This document shows, piece after piece, positions 49,947-58,952 of a stretch of 64,000 bases of DNA. Within the stretch, counting starts at the first letter, position 1, and every line of letters begins with the position of its first letter. The notes beneath the pieces were generated by a model, which saw only the letters and a list, made by a program, of their open reading frames with translations, had not been told where the DNA came from and searched no databases. This DNA comes from Gemmatimonas sp. (GTDB lineage: Bacteria; Gemmatimonadota; Gemmatimonadetes; Gemmatimonadales; Gemmatimonadaceae). The stretch covers positions 109,808-173,807 of the forward strand of contig NZ_JAPZSK010000009.1 in assembly GCF_027531815.1 (NCBI RefSeq), in the 5' to 3' direction. Position numbers and translations under genes: made by a program.

Positions 49947-50558
49947 ATGACGGCCCGTCGCATCTCCTCGCTGGTCGCGCTCCTCGTCGCGACCGGTTTT
50001 GCCTCCCCGGTATCGGCCCAGCACAGCATGGATCACAGCATGCACCGCATGGGGCCGGAGATCGTCATCCCCAAGGGGGCACTCTACACGAAGGCCGATG
50101 TGGAGTTCATGCAGGGGATGATCGCCCACCACGCCCAGGCCATTGTCATGTCGCGCCTGGCCGAGACCAATGGCGCCAACCCACAGGTGCTCAAGCTCTC
50201 GCGCAAGATCGACCAGTCGCAGATCCCCGAAATCCTCATCATGCAGGACTGGCTGCGCCGCTACGACCAGTTCGCTCCCGACACCTCGTCGTGGCGCGGC
50301 ATGCGCATGGACGGCATGCTCTCCGACGAAGAGATGACGGCGCTCGCGGCGGCCCGCGGCGTCGAGTTCGACCGCCTCTATCTGGTGGGCATGATCAAGC
50401 ACCACGCCGGCGCCATCAAGATGGTGGATGAACTCTTCAAGTCCCCGGGCGCCGGTCAGGAGGTGGACGCCAACATCTTCGCCAACGACGTGGTCACGTC
50501 GCAGAGTGCCGAGATCGGCATCATGCGCCGACTGCTCGCGCAGCTCCCTCCCAAGTAG
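49947..50558 (+). CDS. Exported DUF305 protein (putative metal/copper-handling)
   Basis: A 203-residue protein with a signal peptide (MTARRISSLVALLVATGFAS, cleavage near VSAQH) and a His/Met-rich mature start (QHSMDHSMHRM). Two DUF305/ferritin-like repeats follow: VEFMQGMIAHHAQAIVMSRLA near 51-71 and YLVGMIKHHAGAIKMVDELF near 148-167, the MI-HH motifs conserved in the family. DUF305 proteins are periplasmic and linked to copper or other metal resistance, which the His/Met N-terminus supports. The ATG at 49947 has a GGAG 7 nt upstream. Confidence 0.88.
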   Translation: MTARRISSLVALLVATGFASPVSAQHSMDHSMHRMGPEIVIPKGALYTKADVEFMQGMIAHHAQAIVMSRLAETNGANPQVLKLSRKIDQSQIPEILIMQDWLRRYDQFAPDTSSWRGMRMDGMLSDEEMTALAAARGVEFDRLYLVGMIKHHAGAIKMVDELFKSPGAGQEVDANIFANDVVTSQSAEIGIMRRLLAQLPPK

Positions 50559-50602
50559 ACCGCTTCTCCCCCCCTCCTTCCCCACCACCGGAGTGTGACT
50601 CC

Positions 50603-52438
50603 ATGCGGTTTCAGCGTGGCCTGATGTTGCTGGCGGCAACCCTTGTCGTGCCGACGCTCCTTTCGGCGCAGACCTATCCGTCCGCCAAGGACCCTCGTAC
50701 CACTCTCAAGCCCGGCCGCTTCGACGCCGGGATCGCCGAAAAGAACATGCGCCTGCTGTCGACCACGCCGAAGCCGGCGCAGTTCGATACCGTGCGCGGT
50801 CTCACGTTCGTCAATTCGGATCTGGCGTTCCGCGACAACCTCGTCATTCAGGCCAACTTCGCCGGCTTCACCATCTGGGACATCAAGAATCCCGCGAAGC
50901 CGGCGCTCCTGTCGGTGGTCCGGTGCATCACCTCACAGGGTGATCCCACCATCTACGGCAACCTGCTCTTCCTGTCGGCCGAGGGCGCGGGCAACCGCAA
51001 CGACTGCGCCGACGGTGGCGTGAAGGACCCCAAGGATCACATGGCCGGGGTGCGCATCTTCGACGTCAGCGACCCCAAGGCGCCGAAGCTCGTGAAGAAC
51101 GTGCAGACGTGCAAAGGTTCGCACACCCATACGCTCGTGCCGCACCCGAAGGACAAGAACGTCATCTACCTCTATGTGTCGGGGCAGCAGGGGGCCCGTC
51201 CGGAGACCGAGCTGGCGGGGTGCAAGAACGGCAACGACCCGGCCGATGTCAGCAATTCGCTCTACCAGCTGGACATCATCAAGGTGGAGCTCGATCGCCC
51301 CGAGAACGCCCGGGTCATTCCCGGCGCCCGCATCTTCACCGGGCTGGGCGGCGCGGGGGAGTGCAAGCAGTTCTGTGCCCCGGTCGATCCGCGCTTCGCC
51401 GGCCGGCAGCGTCAGGCGCCCGCCGAGGATATGCCCGACGGCCCGCGCAACTGCCATGACGTCACGGCGTACCCGGCCATGAACCTGCTGGCGGCGTCCT
51501 GCTCCACCCACTCCATCATGGTGGACATCTCGAACCCCGAGAAGCCGTTCCGCATCGACGCCCTCTCCGACACCAACAACTTCCAGGGGCGACATACCGC
51601 GGCCTTCAGCAACGACGGCAAGAAGATCATTCAGACCGACGAGTGGGGCGGCGGCACGAGCCCCATGTGCCAGGCGTCCAGCATGATCGAGTTGGGCGGC
51701 AATACCGTCATCACGCTCGATGCCAAGAAGAAGCAGTCGCAGCGCGCCTACTTCAAGCTGCCCGCGGCGCAGTCGGCCGAGGAGAACTGCGTGTCCCACA
51801 ATGGCGGCATCATTCCCGTGCCGGGGCGTGACCTGTACATCCAGGGGTGGTATCAGGGCGGCGTGAGCATCATGGACTTCACCGATCCCGACAAGGCGTT
51901 CGAAGTGGGCTACTTCGACCGTGGCTCCATCGATCCGCCGCGCCCGGTAGACGTGCCCTCGGCCGCCTCGGCCGGCATGAACCGCAATGTGCGCGGCAAC
52001 GGCAACGTCATTGGCGGCTCGTGGGGCGCGTACTACTGGAACGGTCTCGTCTTCTCGTCGGAGATGGATCGTGGCCTCGACATCCTCGAGCTCACGCCCA
52101 GCGCCGAGCTCACCGCCAACGAGATCGCGGCCGCCAAGTTGGTGACCTTCAAGGAGTACAACCCGCAGAGCCAGCCGAAGATGGTGTGGCCGGCTGCCTT
52201 CGTGGTGGTACGCTCGTATCTCGACCAGCTGGTGCGTGGCCAGGGGCTCGCGGCCGCGCGCACGACGGCCATCGATGCGGCGCTCACGGCCGCCGAGCAG
52301 CAGACGGGCGCCGCGCGCGCGGCCGCGCTGCGTACGCTCGCCACCCAGGTGGACCGGGACGTGGCCGGCGCCAAGGACGGCGCCCGGGTGCGGGCCATGG
52401 CTGGCGAAATCCGCCGACTCGCGGCAGCGACCAAGTAG
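50603..52438 (+). CDS. Exported LVIVD-repeat (beta-propeller) protein
   Basis: A 611-residue secreted protein. Signal peptide 1-23 (ending LSAQT), then LVIVD-type repeats such as LVIQANFAGFTIWDIKNPAKPALLSVV, MAGVRIFDVSDPKAPKLVKNV, SIMVDISNPEKPFRIDAL and VSIMDFTDPDKAFEVGYFDRG, which together form a probable seven-bladed propeller. Cysteines (CKGSHTH, CKNGND, CKQFC, CHD) recur and may form disulfides. Function unknown; protein or metal binding at the cell surface is plausible. GGAGTG precedes the start; 44 nt after DUF305, so possibly cotranscribed. The 12-bp-stem terminator at 52476 lies downstream. Confidence 0.8.
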   Translation: MRFQRGLMLLAATLVVPTLLSAQTYPSAKDPRTTLKPGRFDAGIAEKNMRLLSTTPKPAQFDTVRGLTFVNSDLAFRDNLVIQANFAGFTIWDIKNPAKPALLSVVRCITSQGDPTIYGNLLFLSAEGAGNRNDCADGGVKDPKDHMAGVRIFDVSDPKAPKLVKNVQTCKGSHTHTLVPHPKDKNVIYLYVSGQQGARPETELAGCKNGNDPADVSNSLYQLDIIKVELDRPENARVIPGARIFTGLGGAGECKQFCAPVDPRFAGRQRQAPAEDMPDGPRNCHDVTAYPAMNLLAASCSTHSIMVDISNPEKPFRIDALSDTNNFQGRHTAAFSNDGKKIIQTDEWGGGTSPMCQASSMIELGGNTVITLDAKKKQSQRAYFKLPAAQSAEENCVSHNGGIIPVPGRDLYIQGWYQGGVSIMDFTDPDKAFEVGYFDRGSIDPPRPVDVPSAASAGMNRNVRGNGNVIGGSWGAYYWNGLVFSSEMDRGLDILELTPSAELTANEIAAAKLVTFKEYNPQSQPKMVWPAAFVVVRSYLDQLVRGQGLAAARTTAIDAALTAAEQQTGAARAAALRTLATQVDRDVAGAKDGARVRAMAGEIRRLAAATK

Positions 52439-52475
52439 TCGCCCACGGCTCAGACCGCACGGTTCAGGAGAAGGA

Positions 52476-52512
52476 CGAAGGGCGCCCTCGATCGGGGCGC
52501 CCTTCGCGTTTC
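52476..52512. terminator. Intrinsic, probably bidirectional terminator between LVIVD-repeat gene and vapC
   Basis: CGAAGGGCGCCC (52476-52487) pairs perfectly with GGGCGCCCTTCG (52495-52506) around a 7-nt loop, followed by CGTTTC on the plus strand. It sits 38 nt after the plus-strand gene and directly ahead of the minus-strand vapC stop, so it can serve both. Confidence 0.75.
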
Positions 52513-52944
52513 TCAAAGCGCCAGTGGATTCACCCAGTCGAGCGTGCGAAAGCGAGCGAAGTCGTTATCGGCCGAGTGCAAGGTCGCTCCCCGCTCGATA
52601 CACATGGCGGCCAGGTGGGCATCGGTTGTGAGGTTGGCACCACGCCCAGCGGCATCGAGCATACCACGGAGCACACTCCAGTGACGGTCGGTGGGATGAA
52701 TAACGGTCACCACACGTTGCGCGAGCCACTGCTCGACGAGACCGGACGCCGCCTCGATAGACCACGGCGATTGCATGATGCGCGCGTGGGTGGTGATGCG
52801 CAGGAACCCCAGGATGACCACCCACGGCAGCCCGACCGGTTCGTCCCCGGTCATGAGGTCATCGAGCAACCGTTGCGCGCGCCGGTGCTCGGGACTCTCC
52901 GCGTGGACCGCGTACACCAGCAGGTTCACATCGGGGACGATCAC
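52513..52944 (-). CDS. vapC: PIN-domain toxin VapC
   Basis: A 143-residue PIN-domain RNase toxin. MIVPDVNLLVYAVHAESPEHRRAQ carries the first catalytic Asp (D5), EPVGLPWVVILGFLRITTH the conserved helix, and DAHLAAMCIERGATLHSADNDFARF the DxxLAA..D..N.D pattern with the remaining acidic residues. It overlaps or abuts the antitoxin by 3 nt spacing (antitoxin stop 52948). Classical type II VapBC arrangement with antitoxin first. Confidence 0.92.
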   Translation of the reverse strand: MIVPDVNLLVYAVHAESPEHRRAQRLLDDLMTGDEPVGLPWVVILGFLRITTHARIMQSPWSIEAASGLVEQWLAQRVVTVIHPTDRHWSVLRGMLDAAGRGANLTTDAHLAAMCIERGATLHSADNDFARFRTLDWVNPLAL

Positions 52945-52947
52945 GCG

Positions 52948-53214
52948 TTACCGCCCATCGAGCAGCTTGCGGGCCCGTTCGTCGTCTTCGAGCGCAGCGG
53001 ACAGGTGAAGCGCCTTGACGAGATTCACCCCCTCGCGAACCTGCCCAAGTTTCACGGACGGGGTGCGATAGGTCACCTCCTCGGGCTCCGCCGCAGCCTC
53101 CAGGCCACGATGCAGCACCCGATGCAGCATGGTCCGAAACGGAATGCCCAGCCGATGGGCGTCGTCGCGGAGTCGCTGAAGGAGCGAGTCGTCGATGTCG
53201 ACGGTTGTGCGCAT
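52948..53214 (-). CDS. vapB: Antitoxin VapB (ribbon-helix-helix type)
   Basis: An 88-residue antitoxin. The N-terminal MRTTVDIDDSLLQRLRDDAHRLGIPFRTMLHRVLHRGLE is a ribbon-helix-helix DNA-binding domain; the C-terminal VKLGQVREGVNLVKALHLSAALEDD probably wraps the toxin. It starts at the promoter edge with no visible leader and directly downstream of an 18-bp operator-like palindrome, as expected for an autoregulated VapBC module. The stop is 3 nt from vapC. Confidence 0.9.
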   Translation of the reverse strand: MRTTVDIDDSLLQRLRDDAHRLGIPFRTMLHRVLHRGLEAAAEPEEVTYRTPSVKLGQVREGVNLVKALHLSAALEDDERARKLLDGR

Positions 53215-53217
53215 AGC

Positions 53218-53249
53218 GTGATGCTAACGCATCACAATACTGATGACAA
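53218..53249 (-). promoter_or_regulatory. vapBC promoter with operator palindrome
   Basis: GTGATGC (53218-53224) and GCATCAC (53229-53235) form a perfect inverted repeat with a 4-nt spacer, and a third TGATGC half-site lies at 53251-53256 on the minus strand. On the minus strand TTGTCA (53249-53244) and TAGCAT (53226-53221) are 17 nt apart as -35 and -10; the palindrome covers the -10, and the ATG follows 6 nt later, so the transcript is probably leaderless. Confidence 0.65.
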
Positions 53250-53308
53250 GGCATCACCCTGAACGGCCAGCCGCTTGTCACCGCCCCTCCACGCCCGTAG
53301 CGTCCGGC

Positions 53309-54655
53309 ATGACTCAGCCTCGTCGCGAGTTCGTGAAACGGGCCGCCGCCGCCGGTGCCGCGGCCGTCGTCGTGCACTCCCCCGTGTCGGCGGCGGCGGC
53401 ATCGGCCGCGGCCCTCGGCGAGACGCCTGACACGCCCGACGCCCCGCCGCTCGCGCCGCACCCCGGCCCGCTCGACCAGGTGGCGCAGGACGAGGCCTAT
53501 TGGGGCAAGGTCGCCGCCCAGTATCCCGTTACCGACGCCGTCATCAACCTCGAGGCGGGCTACTTCGGCATCATGGCCGCGCCGGTGCTCGCCGCGCATC
53601 ACCGGCATGTGGATCGGGTGAACCGCGAGAGTTCGTATTTCGCACGCCGCGCCTTCATTCCCTTCCTGCAGCAGGCGCGCGACGCCGTGGCGCAGTTCGT
53701 GGGCGCCAAGCCCACCGAGATCGTCCTGTCGCGCGGCGCCACCGAAGCGCTGCAGGCGCTCATCACGCAGTACAAGGGCGTGAAGGCGGGTGACACGGTC
53801 ATGTACGCCGATCTGGACTACAACGCCATGCAGTGGGCCATGAACGCGCTGGCTGCCGCGCGCGGCGCCACGGTGGCCAGGCTCGCCATTCCGGAGCCCG
53901 CGACGCGTGAGAACATCCTCGCCGCGTACACCCGCGCGCTCGACGCACACCCGCGCACCAAGCTGCTGCTGCTCACGCACTGCAACAACAAGACGGGGCT
54001 CATCATCCCCGTGCAGGAGATCACCACGCTCGCCAAGGCGCGCGGCGCCGACGTGGTGGTGGATGCCGCGCACTCCTTCGGGCAGGTGCCACTCACCGTG
54101 AACGCGCTCGGCGCCGACTTCGTGGGGCTCAACCTGCACAAGTGGATCGGCGCGCCGGTGGGCGCGGGCGCCATGTACATCCGCGAGGGACACCTCGACG
54201 CCATCGACCGCATGCACGCCGACGAGGCGTTTCCCATGACGCGCATCGAGAGCCGGCTGCACACGGGCACCACCAGCTTCGCCACGGTCATGACGATCCC
54301 CGATGCGATCGCCTTTCAGCAGTCCCTGGGCATGCCGCAGAAGGCCGCCCGTCTGCGCTATCTGCGCGACCGCTGGGTGCGAGCCGTGCGCGACGTGCCG
54401 GGCGTGCACATTCTCACCCCCGATGATCCCGCACTCGTGGGCGCCATCACGGGCTTTCGCCTGCACGGGCGCGGCACCCGCGCCGCCAACGAAGCCGTGG
54501 CCAAGACCCTGCTCGACGAATTCGGCATCTTCACCTTCCAGCGCACCGGCCTCGCCAACGGCGATTGCGTGCGCGTGACCCCCACGCTCTTCAACACGCC
54601 CGCGCAGCTGGACACGCTGGCCGCGGCGTTACGCACGATGGCGGCGCGAGGGTAG
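53309..54655 (+). CDS. Tat-leader class V aminotransferase / isopenicillin-N epimerase-like PLP protein
   Basis: A 448-residue PLP-dependent enzyme of the class V (NifS/CefD-like) group. Residues 1-35 hold a Tat-type leader (QPRREFVKRAAAAGAAAVVV). Catalytic features: GYFGIMAAPVLAAHHRHVDRVN, RGATEALQALI, DAAHSFGQVPLTV (PLP-Asp region) and FVGLNLHKWIGAPVGAGAMY with the PLP-binding Lys near 278, then LHTGTTSF. Substrate unknown; cysteine desulfurase is unlikely because the desulfurase loop Cys is absent. Export via Tat is plausible as the PLP cofactor is loaded in the cytoplasm. It is divergent from vapBC, 94 bp apart. Confidence 0.82.
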   Translation: MTQPRREFVKRAAAAGAAAVVVHSPVSAAAASAAALGETPDTPDAPPLAPHPGPLDQVAQDEAYWGKVAAQYPVTDAVINLEAGYFGIMAAPVLAAHHRHVDRVNRESSYFARRAFIPFLQQARDAVAQFVGAKPTEIVLSRGATEALQALITQYKGVKAGDTVMYADLDYNAMQWAMNALAAARGATVARLAIPEPATRENILAAYTRALDAHPRTKLLLLTHCNNKTGLIIPVQEITTLAKARGADVVVDAAHSFGQVPLTVNALGADFVGLNLHKWIGAPVGAGAMYIREGHLDAIDRMHADEAFPMTRIESRLHTGTTSFATVMTIPDAIAFQQSLGMPQKAARLRYLRDRWVRAVRDVPGVHILTPDDPALVGAITGFRLHGRGTRAANEAVAKTLLDEFGIFTFQRTGLANGDCVRVTPTLFNTPAQLDTLAAALRTMAARG

Positions 54656-54659
54656 GCCC

Positions 54660-56057
54660 CTACTTCTTCACCTGCACTTCCTGCATGCGGCGATTGGGCG
54701 ACACGTAGGCGCTCACGAGGCTCTCGTGACCGTCCGCGTTCACCGCCGCCACGCCGAACACCCAGTCGTCGATCGACACGTTGGGGAGCATGAAGCGCGT
54801 GACGTTCCCCACGTACTGTGAGCGCTCCCAGTCATTGCTCCAGGTGTTGCGCCAGTACACGCGATAGCCCGCCGCCCCAGGCGACGCTTCCCATTGCAGC
54901 GCGGCGTCATAGCCGGTGGTGCCGCGGCTGATGGTGGGCGTACCGCCACCGGTCGTCACCTTGGGCGCCGGCGGCGCGAGCGCGAGCGACGCGGCCGCCG
55001 CCGCGTTCACGCGCGTGTTCTGCGCGAGGTACCGGAAGTCCATCCCCTCGGGCTTGTCCTCGGTGTTGTGCTGCCGCTGGTAGTTCTCGTTGGCTTCGCG
55101 GAACACCACCGCGGGGAAATCGAAGGCCGTGAACGACGAGTGATCGCTGCCGCGCCCGAAGCGGTCTTCCCGCGCCATGAGGCGGATGGTGTGCGAGGGC
55201 ACATACACGCCGGCCACGCGCGCGATGTAACGCGCCAGCGAGCGGTTCATCGAGTCTTCCGGACCCAGTGAGTAGATGCGCACACTCTCCGCGTCGATGA
55301 TGCCGTTGCCCCCGAGGCTGCTCCCCACGATATCGTTGTTGAAGTTCGCGGTGACCGTGCTCTTGGCGGCCGCGAGATTCTGTGCGTGCACCATGGCGCC
55401 AATGAGCCCCTGCTCCTCGCCCGCCCACGTGACGAAGACCAGCGTGGCATCGAACTCGAGCCCGCTGGTGGCGAAGGCACGCGCCAGCTCCATGGTGAGC
55501 GCCGTACCGCTGCCGTCGTCGTTGGCGCCGGGGGCATCGGCGTTGTGATCCATCTCGGCCCGCATCTGCGCGTCCCCGCCCGCCGCCCCCGCGGCGGCAC
55601 CGGTGCGCGCCCCGGCGCCGGCGCCCGGGTTGTTGGGCGCGTTCCCGCGCGGGTTCACCGAGTCGTAGTGCCCCGAGATGTAGATGCGGCGGTCGCTCTT
55701 GCCGGGCAGAATGGCCACCACATTCACCAGCTCGACCTCACGGGTGATGCGCCCCTGCCGGGTGAGCATGTGCCGGTCGAAGGCCACCTGCAGCTTGGGG
55801 CTCGCCCGCTTGAACTCGTCGAAAATCCACCGGCGGGCCGCACCGATACCGCGCGTGGTGGAGATGGTATCGGACAGGGTGGAGCGCGTCCCGAAGCTGG
55901 CCAGCTTGGTGGCCGTGGCCTGGAGCCGCTCCGGGGACACACTGGCCACCAGCGCGGTGATGCGCGGATCGGCGGCCCCCTGGGCGGCGGTGGCCTGGGC
56001 GGAAGCCAGCGACGGCGTCAACAACAGGCCGGCGGCAGCAGCAAGAACGCGGGACAT
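54660..56057 (-). CDS. Exported M28 family peptidase with fibronectin-III-like C-terminal domain
   Basis: A 465-residue zinc aminopeptidase-like protein. Signal peptide 1-20, cleaved near SLASAQA. Metal and catalytic motifs: IYISGHYDSVN (first H, bridging D), DAPGANDDGSGTALTMELARAF (bridging Asp), VTWAGEEQGLIGAM (EE, base and ligand), IDAESVRIY, and the final His in GRGSDHSSFTAF. The last 110 residues (YDAALQWEASPGAAGYRVYWRNTWSNDWERSQYVG) are FnIII-like, with YVSPNRRMQEVQVKK at the end. Common in Gemmatimonadota-type secretomes. Likely degrades peptides outside the cell. Start chosen at the signal peptide; the frame upstream is closed within about 150 nt. Confidence 0.88.
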   Translation of the reverse strand: MSRVLAAAAGLLLTPSLASAQATAAQGAADPRITALVASVSPERLQATATKLASFGTRSTLSDTISTTRGIGAARRWIFDEFKRASPKLQVAFDRHMLTRQGRITREVELVNVVAILPGKSDRRIYISGHYDSVNPRGNAPNNPGAGAGARTGAAAGAAGGDAQMRAEMDHNADAPGANDDGSGTALTMELARAFATSGLEFDATLVFVTWAGEEQGLIGAMVHAQNLAAAKSTVTANFNNDIVGSSLGGNGIIDAESVRIYSLGPEDSMNRSLARYIARVAGVYVPSHTIRLMAREDRFGRGSDHSSFTAFDFPAVVFREANENYQRQHNTEDKPEGMDFRYLAQNTRVNAAAAASLALAPPAPKVTTGGGTPTISRGTTGYDAALQWEASPGAAGYRVYWRNTWSNDWERSQYVGNVTRFMLPNVSIDDWVFGVAAVNADGHESLVSAYVSPNRRMQEVQVKK

Positions 56058-56265
56058 CGGGAAACCTCACCGGACGGGGGAAGGAGAGTGGGAGCCGCAC
56101 AATTGTAGCACGGGGAGGTCGACGACGCGGCGGCGCACGGCATGTTGCCCGCGCCTGCCCTCGACCGTCATTCACCGGTGTCGCACACGCGCTCGGGTGT
56201 GACGCGCCCCGACGTACGCGCGGCGATAGCCGCGCCATGCCGGCAGGCCTCTTCCCCGAAATGCA

Positions 56266-58263
56266 GTGACCCGTCGTCGCGTCATCGCCCCCCCCTGGGC
56301 ACGAACCATCCGGTTTCAGGTGACGCTCTCCCTCGGCGTACTGTTCATGACGCTTGCCGGGAGTGCGGGGTACGGCTTCTATGCGCTGAACCTGCGCCGA
56401 CATGACTACGAAATTCTGAACCTGTCCGGACAGCTCCGCGTGACCAGTGCGGCCATGGTCAATGACGCCCGCACGTTCCTGCAGGTGTCGTCCGATTCCA
56501 CGGCGGACCGCGGTGCTGAGCATCAGGTGTACTACGACGGGTTGCGGCGACACATGGCGTTGTACGACAAGATCATCACCGCCTTTGTCGCGCGCCGATT
56601 CGAGCCCGAGCTGACTGGCCGGTACGACGCGATCGTCTGCGTCTGGGACGCGCGCTCCCGCTCACAACTGCAGCGGACCGCTGAGAATTGGCAGGCCTTC
56701 CGTCATGCCCTGAATCGGCGGCTGGGCGCCGCGAACGGAGCGCGCGACGTCACCCACGGTGCGGAGTACGTCGCCCAGTTCGGTGACGAGCTGTCCACGT
56801 CGTCCGCGCTGCTGGCTCGCGCGTTTCAGGACATGATGGAGCAGAAGCTCGCCACCATCCGGCTGTTCAATCAGCTGGTCATGGCAGTTGCCGCCGTGAT
56901 CATGGTGGCGCTCATCGTGCTGCTCTACCGTCGGTTGGTCAGACCGTTGCGCCAGACCATGGACGGCTTCTCGCGCGTGGCGCGGGGAGACCTTGGCCAC
57001 CAGGTCCCGGTGCAGGGTGGCAGTGAGATCGGCCAGATGACGACGGCGTTCAACCAACTGTCGGTCCGACTCAACGCCCTGTTCCGGCTGACCGATCGCA
57101 TCGCCCAAGGCAATACGCTCGACGAGACGCTGCGCTTCGTGACCGAGGAGTTCCGGTGCTTTCTGCCGCTGGATTGGGTGGGGCTCTTCTTCGTGACGCC
57201 CGACGGCGAGCGACTCGTCCTCGAACGGCAGTATGGCGGAGACGCCACGCCCTTGCGCGAGGGCATGTCGTTCCCGCACTTCGGGGTACCATTGCAGGCC
57301 GGTGCCCTGCGCACCGTCAACGATCTCGGCGCCGATCACCGAGACAACCCGTCGGATGCCTGCCTCGGGATGCTCCGGCGCGCGGGCTTCGAGTCGGCGA
57401 TGCTGCTGCCCACCAAGGGGAGTGGCGGCGTTGCACTGCTGGTCTTCGCCTCGCGTGTCCGTGGGGTGTACGCGTCCGAACATATCGACCTCGTCCGGAA
57501 CGTGGCCGGGCAGCTCAACCATGCCCTCGGCAAGACCGCGTTAATGGAAGGGCTTGTCGTCTCGGCCGTTCAGGGGCTCGCCAAGCTTGCCGAGAGTCGC
57601 GATCCGGACACCGGTGATCACCTGGCGCGGATGGCCCTGTACGCCGCCCTCATCGCCGAGGAGCTCGGGCGCGCCGGACCGTACCAGGGTCGGATTTCGG
57701 CCGCCTTTATCCGGTCGATTCACCAGTTCGCCCCGATGCACGACATCGGTAAGGTGGGCTTGGGCGATGCCATTCTGCGCAAAGCCGGGCGGCTCAGTGT
57801 AGCCGAGCGGCTGGAGATGCAGCGCCACCCGAGCATCGGTGCCGAGGTACTGCGGCTGTGCGAGGCACAGGTAAATGGCCTCGGCTACAGCATCTTCCGC
57901 ATGGCGATCGAGATCGCCGAAGGGCATCACGAGCGCTTTGATGGCACCGGCTATCCGCTGGGGCTCGCCGGGAACGCCATCCCGCTCGCCGCCCGCATCG
58001 TTTCCGTCGCCGACGTGTTCGATGCGCTGACCTCGAAGCGGGCCTACAAGGAGGCCTGGCCGGTGGAGCAGGCGCTCGCGAAGGTGGAGGCGGAGGCGGG
58101 AGCGCAGTTTGATCCCCATGTCGTGGCCGCCTTCCGCCGAGCCCTGCCACGGGTGCTCGAGGTCTACCAGCGCTTCGAGCATGGCGGCTCCGATGACGTC
58201 GAGGTCCGCGACACCGGGCCCACACAGGATGCACACGAGCTGATCAGCGCCGGACGGGTCTAG
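56266..58263 (+). CDS. Membrane sensor with HAMP, GAF and HD-GYP c-di-GMP phosphodiesterase domains
   Basis: A 665-residue signalling protein. N-terminal transmembrane helix (TIRFQVTLSLGVLFMTLAGSAGYG), a periplasmic sensory region to about 200, a second helix (LVMAVAAVIMVALIVLLY) near 205-225, a HAMP linker (RRLVRPLRQTMDGFSRVARGDLGHQVPV), a GAF-like domain (about 290-425) and an HD-GYP domain from 430. The HD-GYP motifs are intact: DPDTGDHLARMALYA, HDIGKVGLGDAILRKAGRLS and GHHERFDGTGYPLGLAG, then AARIVSVADVFDALTSKRAYKEAW. It should hydrolyse c-di-GMP in response to an external signal. The MCP-like N-terminal part (four-helix type) is inferred from length. Alone, no cognate cyclase near. Confidence 0.85.
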   Translation: MTRRRVIAPPWARTIRFQVTLSLGVLFMTLAGSAGYGFYALNLRRHDYEILNLSGQLRVTSAAMVNDARTFLQVSSDSTADRGAEHQVYYDGLRRHMALYDKIITAFVARRFEPELTGRYDAIVCVWDARSRSQLQRTAENWQAFRHALNRRLGAANGARDVTHGAEYVAQFGDELSTSSALLARAFQDMMEQKLATIRLFNQLVMAVAAVIMVALIVLLYRRLVRPLRQTMDGFSRVARGDLGHQVPVQGGSEIGQMTTAFNQLSVRLNALFRLTDRIAQGNTLDETLRFVTEEFRCFLPLDWVGLFFVTPDGERLVLERQYGGDATPLREGMSFPHFGVPLQAGALRTVNDLGADHRDNPSDACLGMLRRAGFESAMLLPTKGSGGVALLVFASRVRGVYASEHIDLVRNVAGQLNHALGKTALMEGLVVSAVQGLAKLAESRDPDTGDHLARMALYAALIAEELGRAGPYQGRISAAFIRSIHQFAPMHDIGKVGLGDAILRKAGRLSVAERLEMQRHPSIGAEVLRLCEAQVNGLGYSIFRMAIEIAEGHHERFDGTGYPLGLAGNAIPLAARIVSVADVFDALTSKRAYKEAWPVEQALAKVEAEAGAQFDPHVVAAFRRALPRVLEVYQRFEHGGSDDVEVRDTGPTQDAHELISAGRV

Positions 58264-58785
58264 GGGGGGTGGCCGCCGGAGGCGACGGCGTCCCACGACC
58301 GGCTCTTTGAGCCCCGCCCACACGACAGCGGAGTCGTAGCGTTCGCGCCCGCCCGAGCGCGCGAAGAGCGTCGCCGTTCGTCGGCCGCACCACCAACAAA
58401 CGCAAGCCTGAGCGGGGCCACCACGCCGGCATCGCGGCTCGTGCTGGTCGAAAACAGCCGACCACGTCGCGCGCACCATGCGGTGCCGTAGCGGAAATGC
58501 CTGTCAGTCCCCGCCTCGCGTGCCGTCTGCTCGCTGTACGCCTCGGTCGACGGTCCGTTGGCAATGGCCTTCGCGCCTCGTCACGGGCGGACGTGGAGCA
58601 ATGGGGTCTTTGCGCGTCCTGACGGCGCCCTATGGCGTACGATCTGGCCACGACCAACACCGGCGCATCTATCGACGAGGCGGACGACCGCGCGCCGCAG
58701 GCCCCAGCCACGGCCTGCGGCGGCTCCGCCGCCGAACCGCCCCTGCCCTCCGTCGCGACCCGGCGTGCCGAGATTCAGGCCTTTC
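58264..58785. other. Gene-poor stretch, no recognisable gene
   Basis: About 520 bp after the HD-GYP gene. Frames on both strands give Arg/Pro-rich or low-complexity translations with no start, domain or ribosome-binding site I can support. Probably decayed DNA ahead of a vestigial antitoxin piece. Confidence 0.55.
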
Positions 58786-58863
58786 ATGCGCGAGATCCCC
58801 GTGCTTGACCCGCGCCCGGCCGATGCGATGCTCGGCTACGACAATTTCGGGCTCCCCAACTGA
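58786..58863 (+). pseudogene. Possible VapB-type antitoxin C-terminal remnant
   Basis: Encodes MREIPVLDPRPADAMLGYDN and FGLPN, close to the conserved C-terminal tail of many VapB antitoxins (pattern LDPRSADEILGYDEHGLP). No N-terminal DNA-binding domain lies upstream in frame, and no PIN toxin follows, so it would be a broken module. A 26-codon coincidental frame is the alternative. Confidence 0.35.
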
Positions 58864-58952
58864 GCGGTACGCTCCCCGGGAGTTCGGCCTCGCGTGGCCT
58901 CGTGTGGGACGCTCGGCCGCCCCGAAACCGTGCCTGAAGTGCTCGGCAAGGC

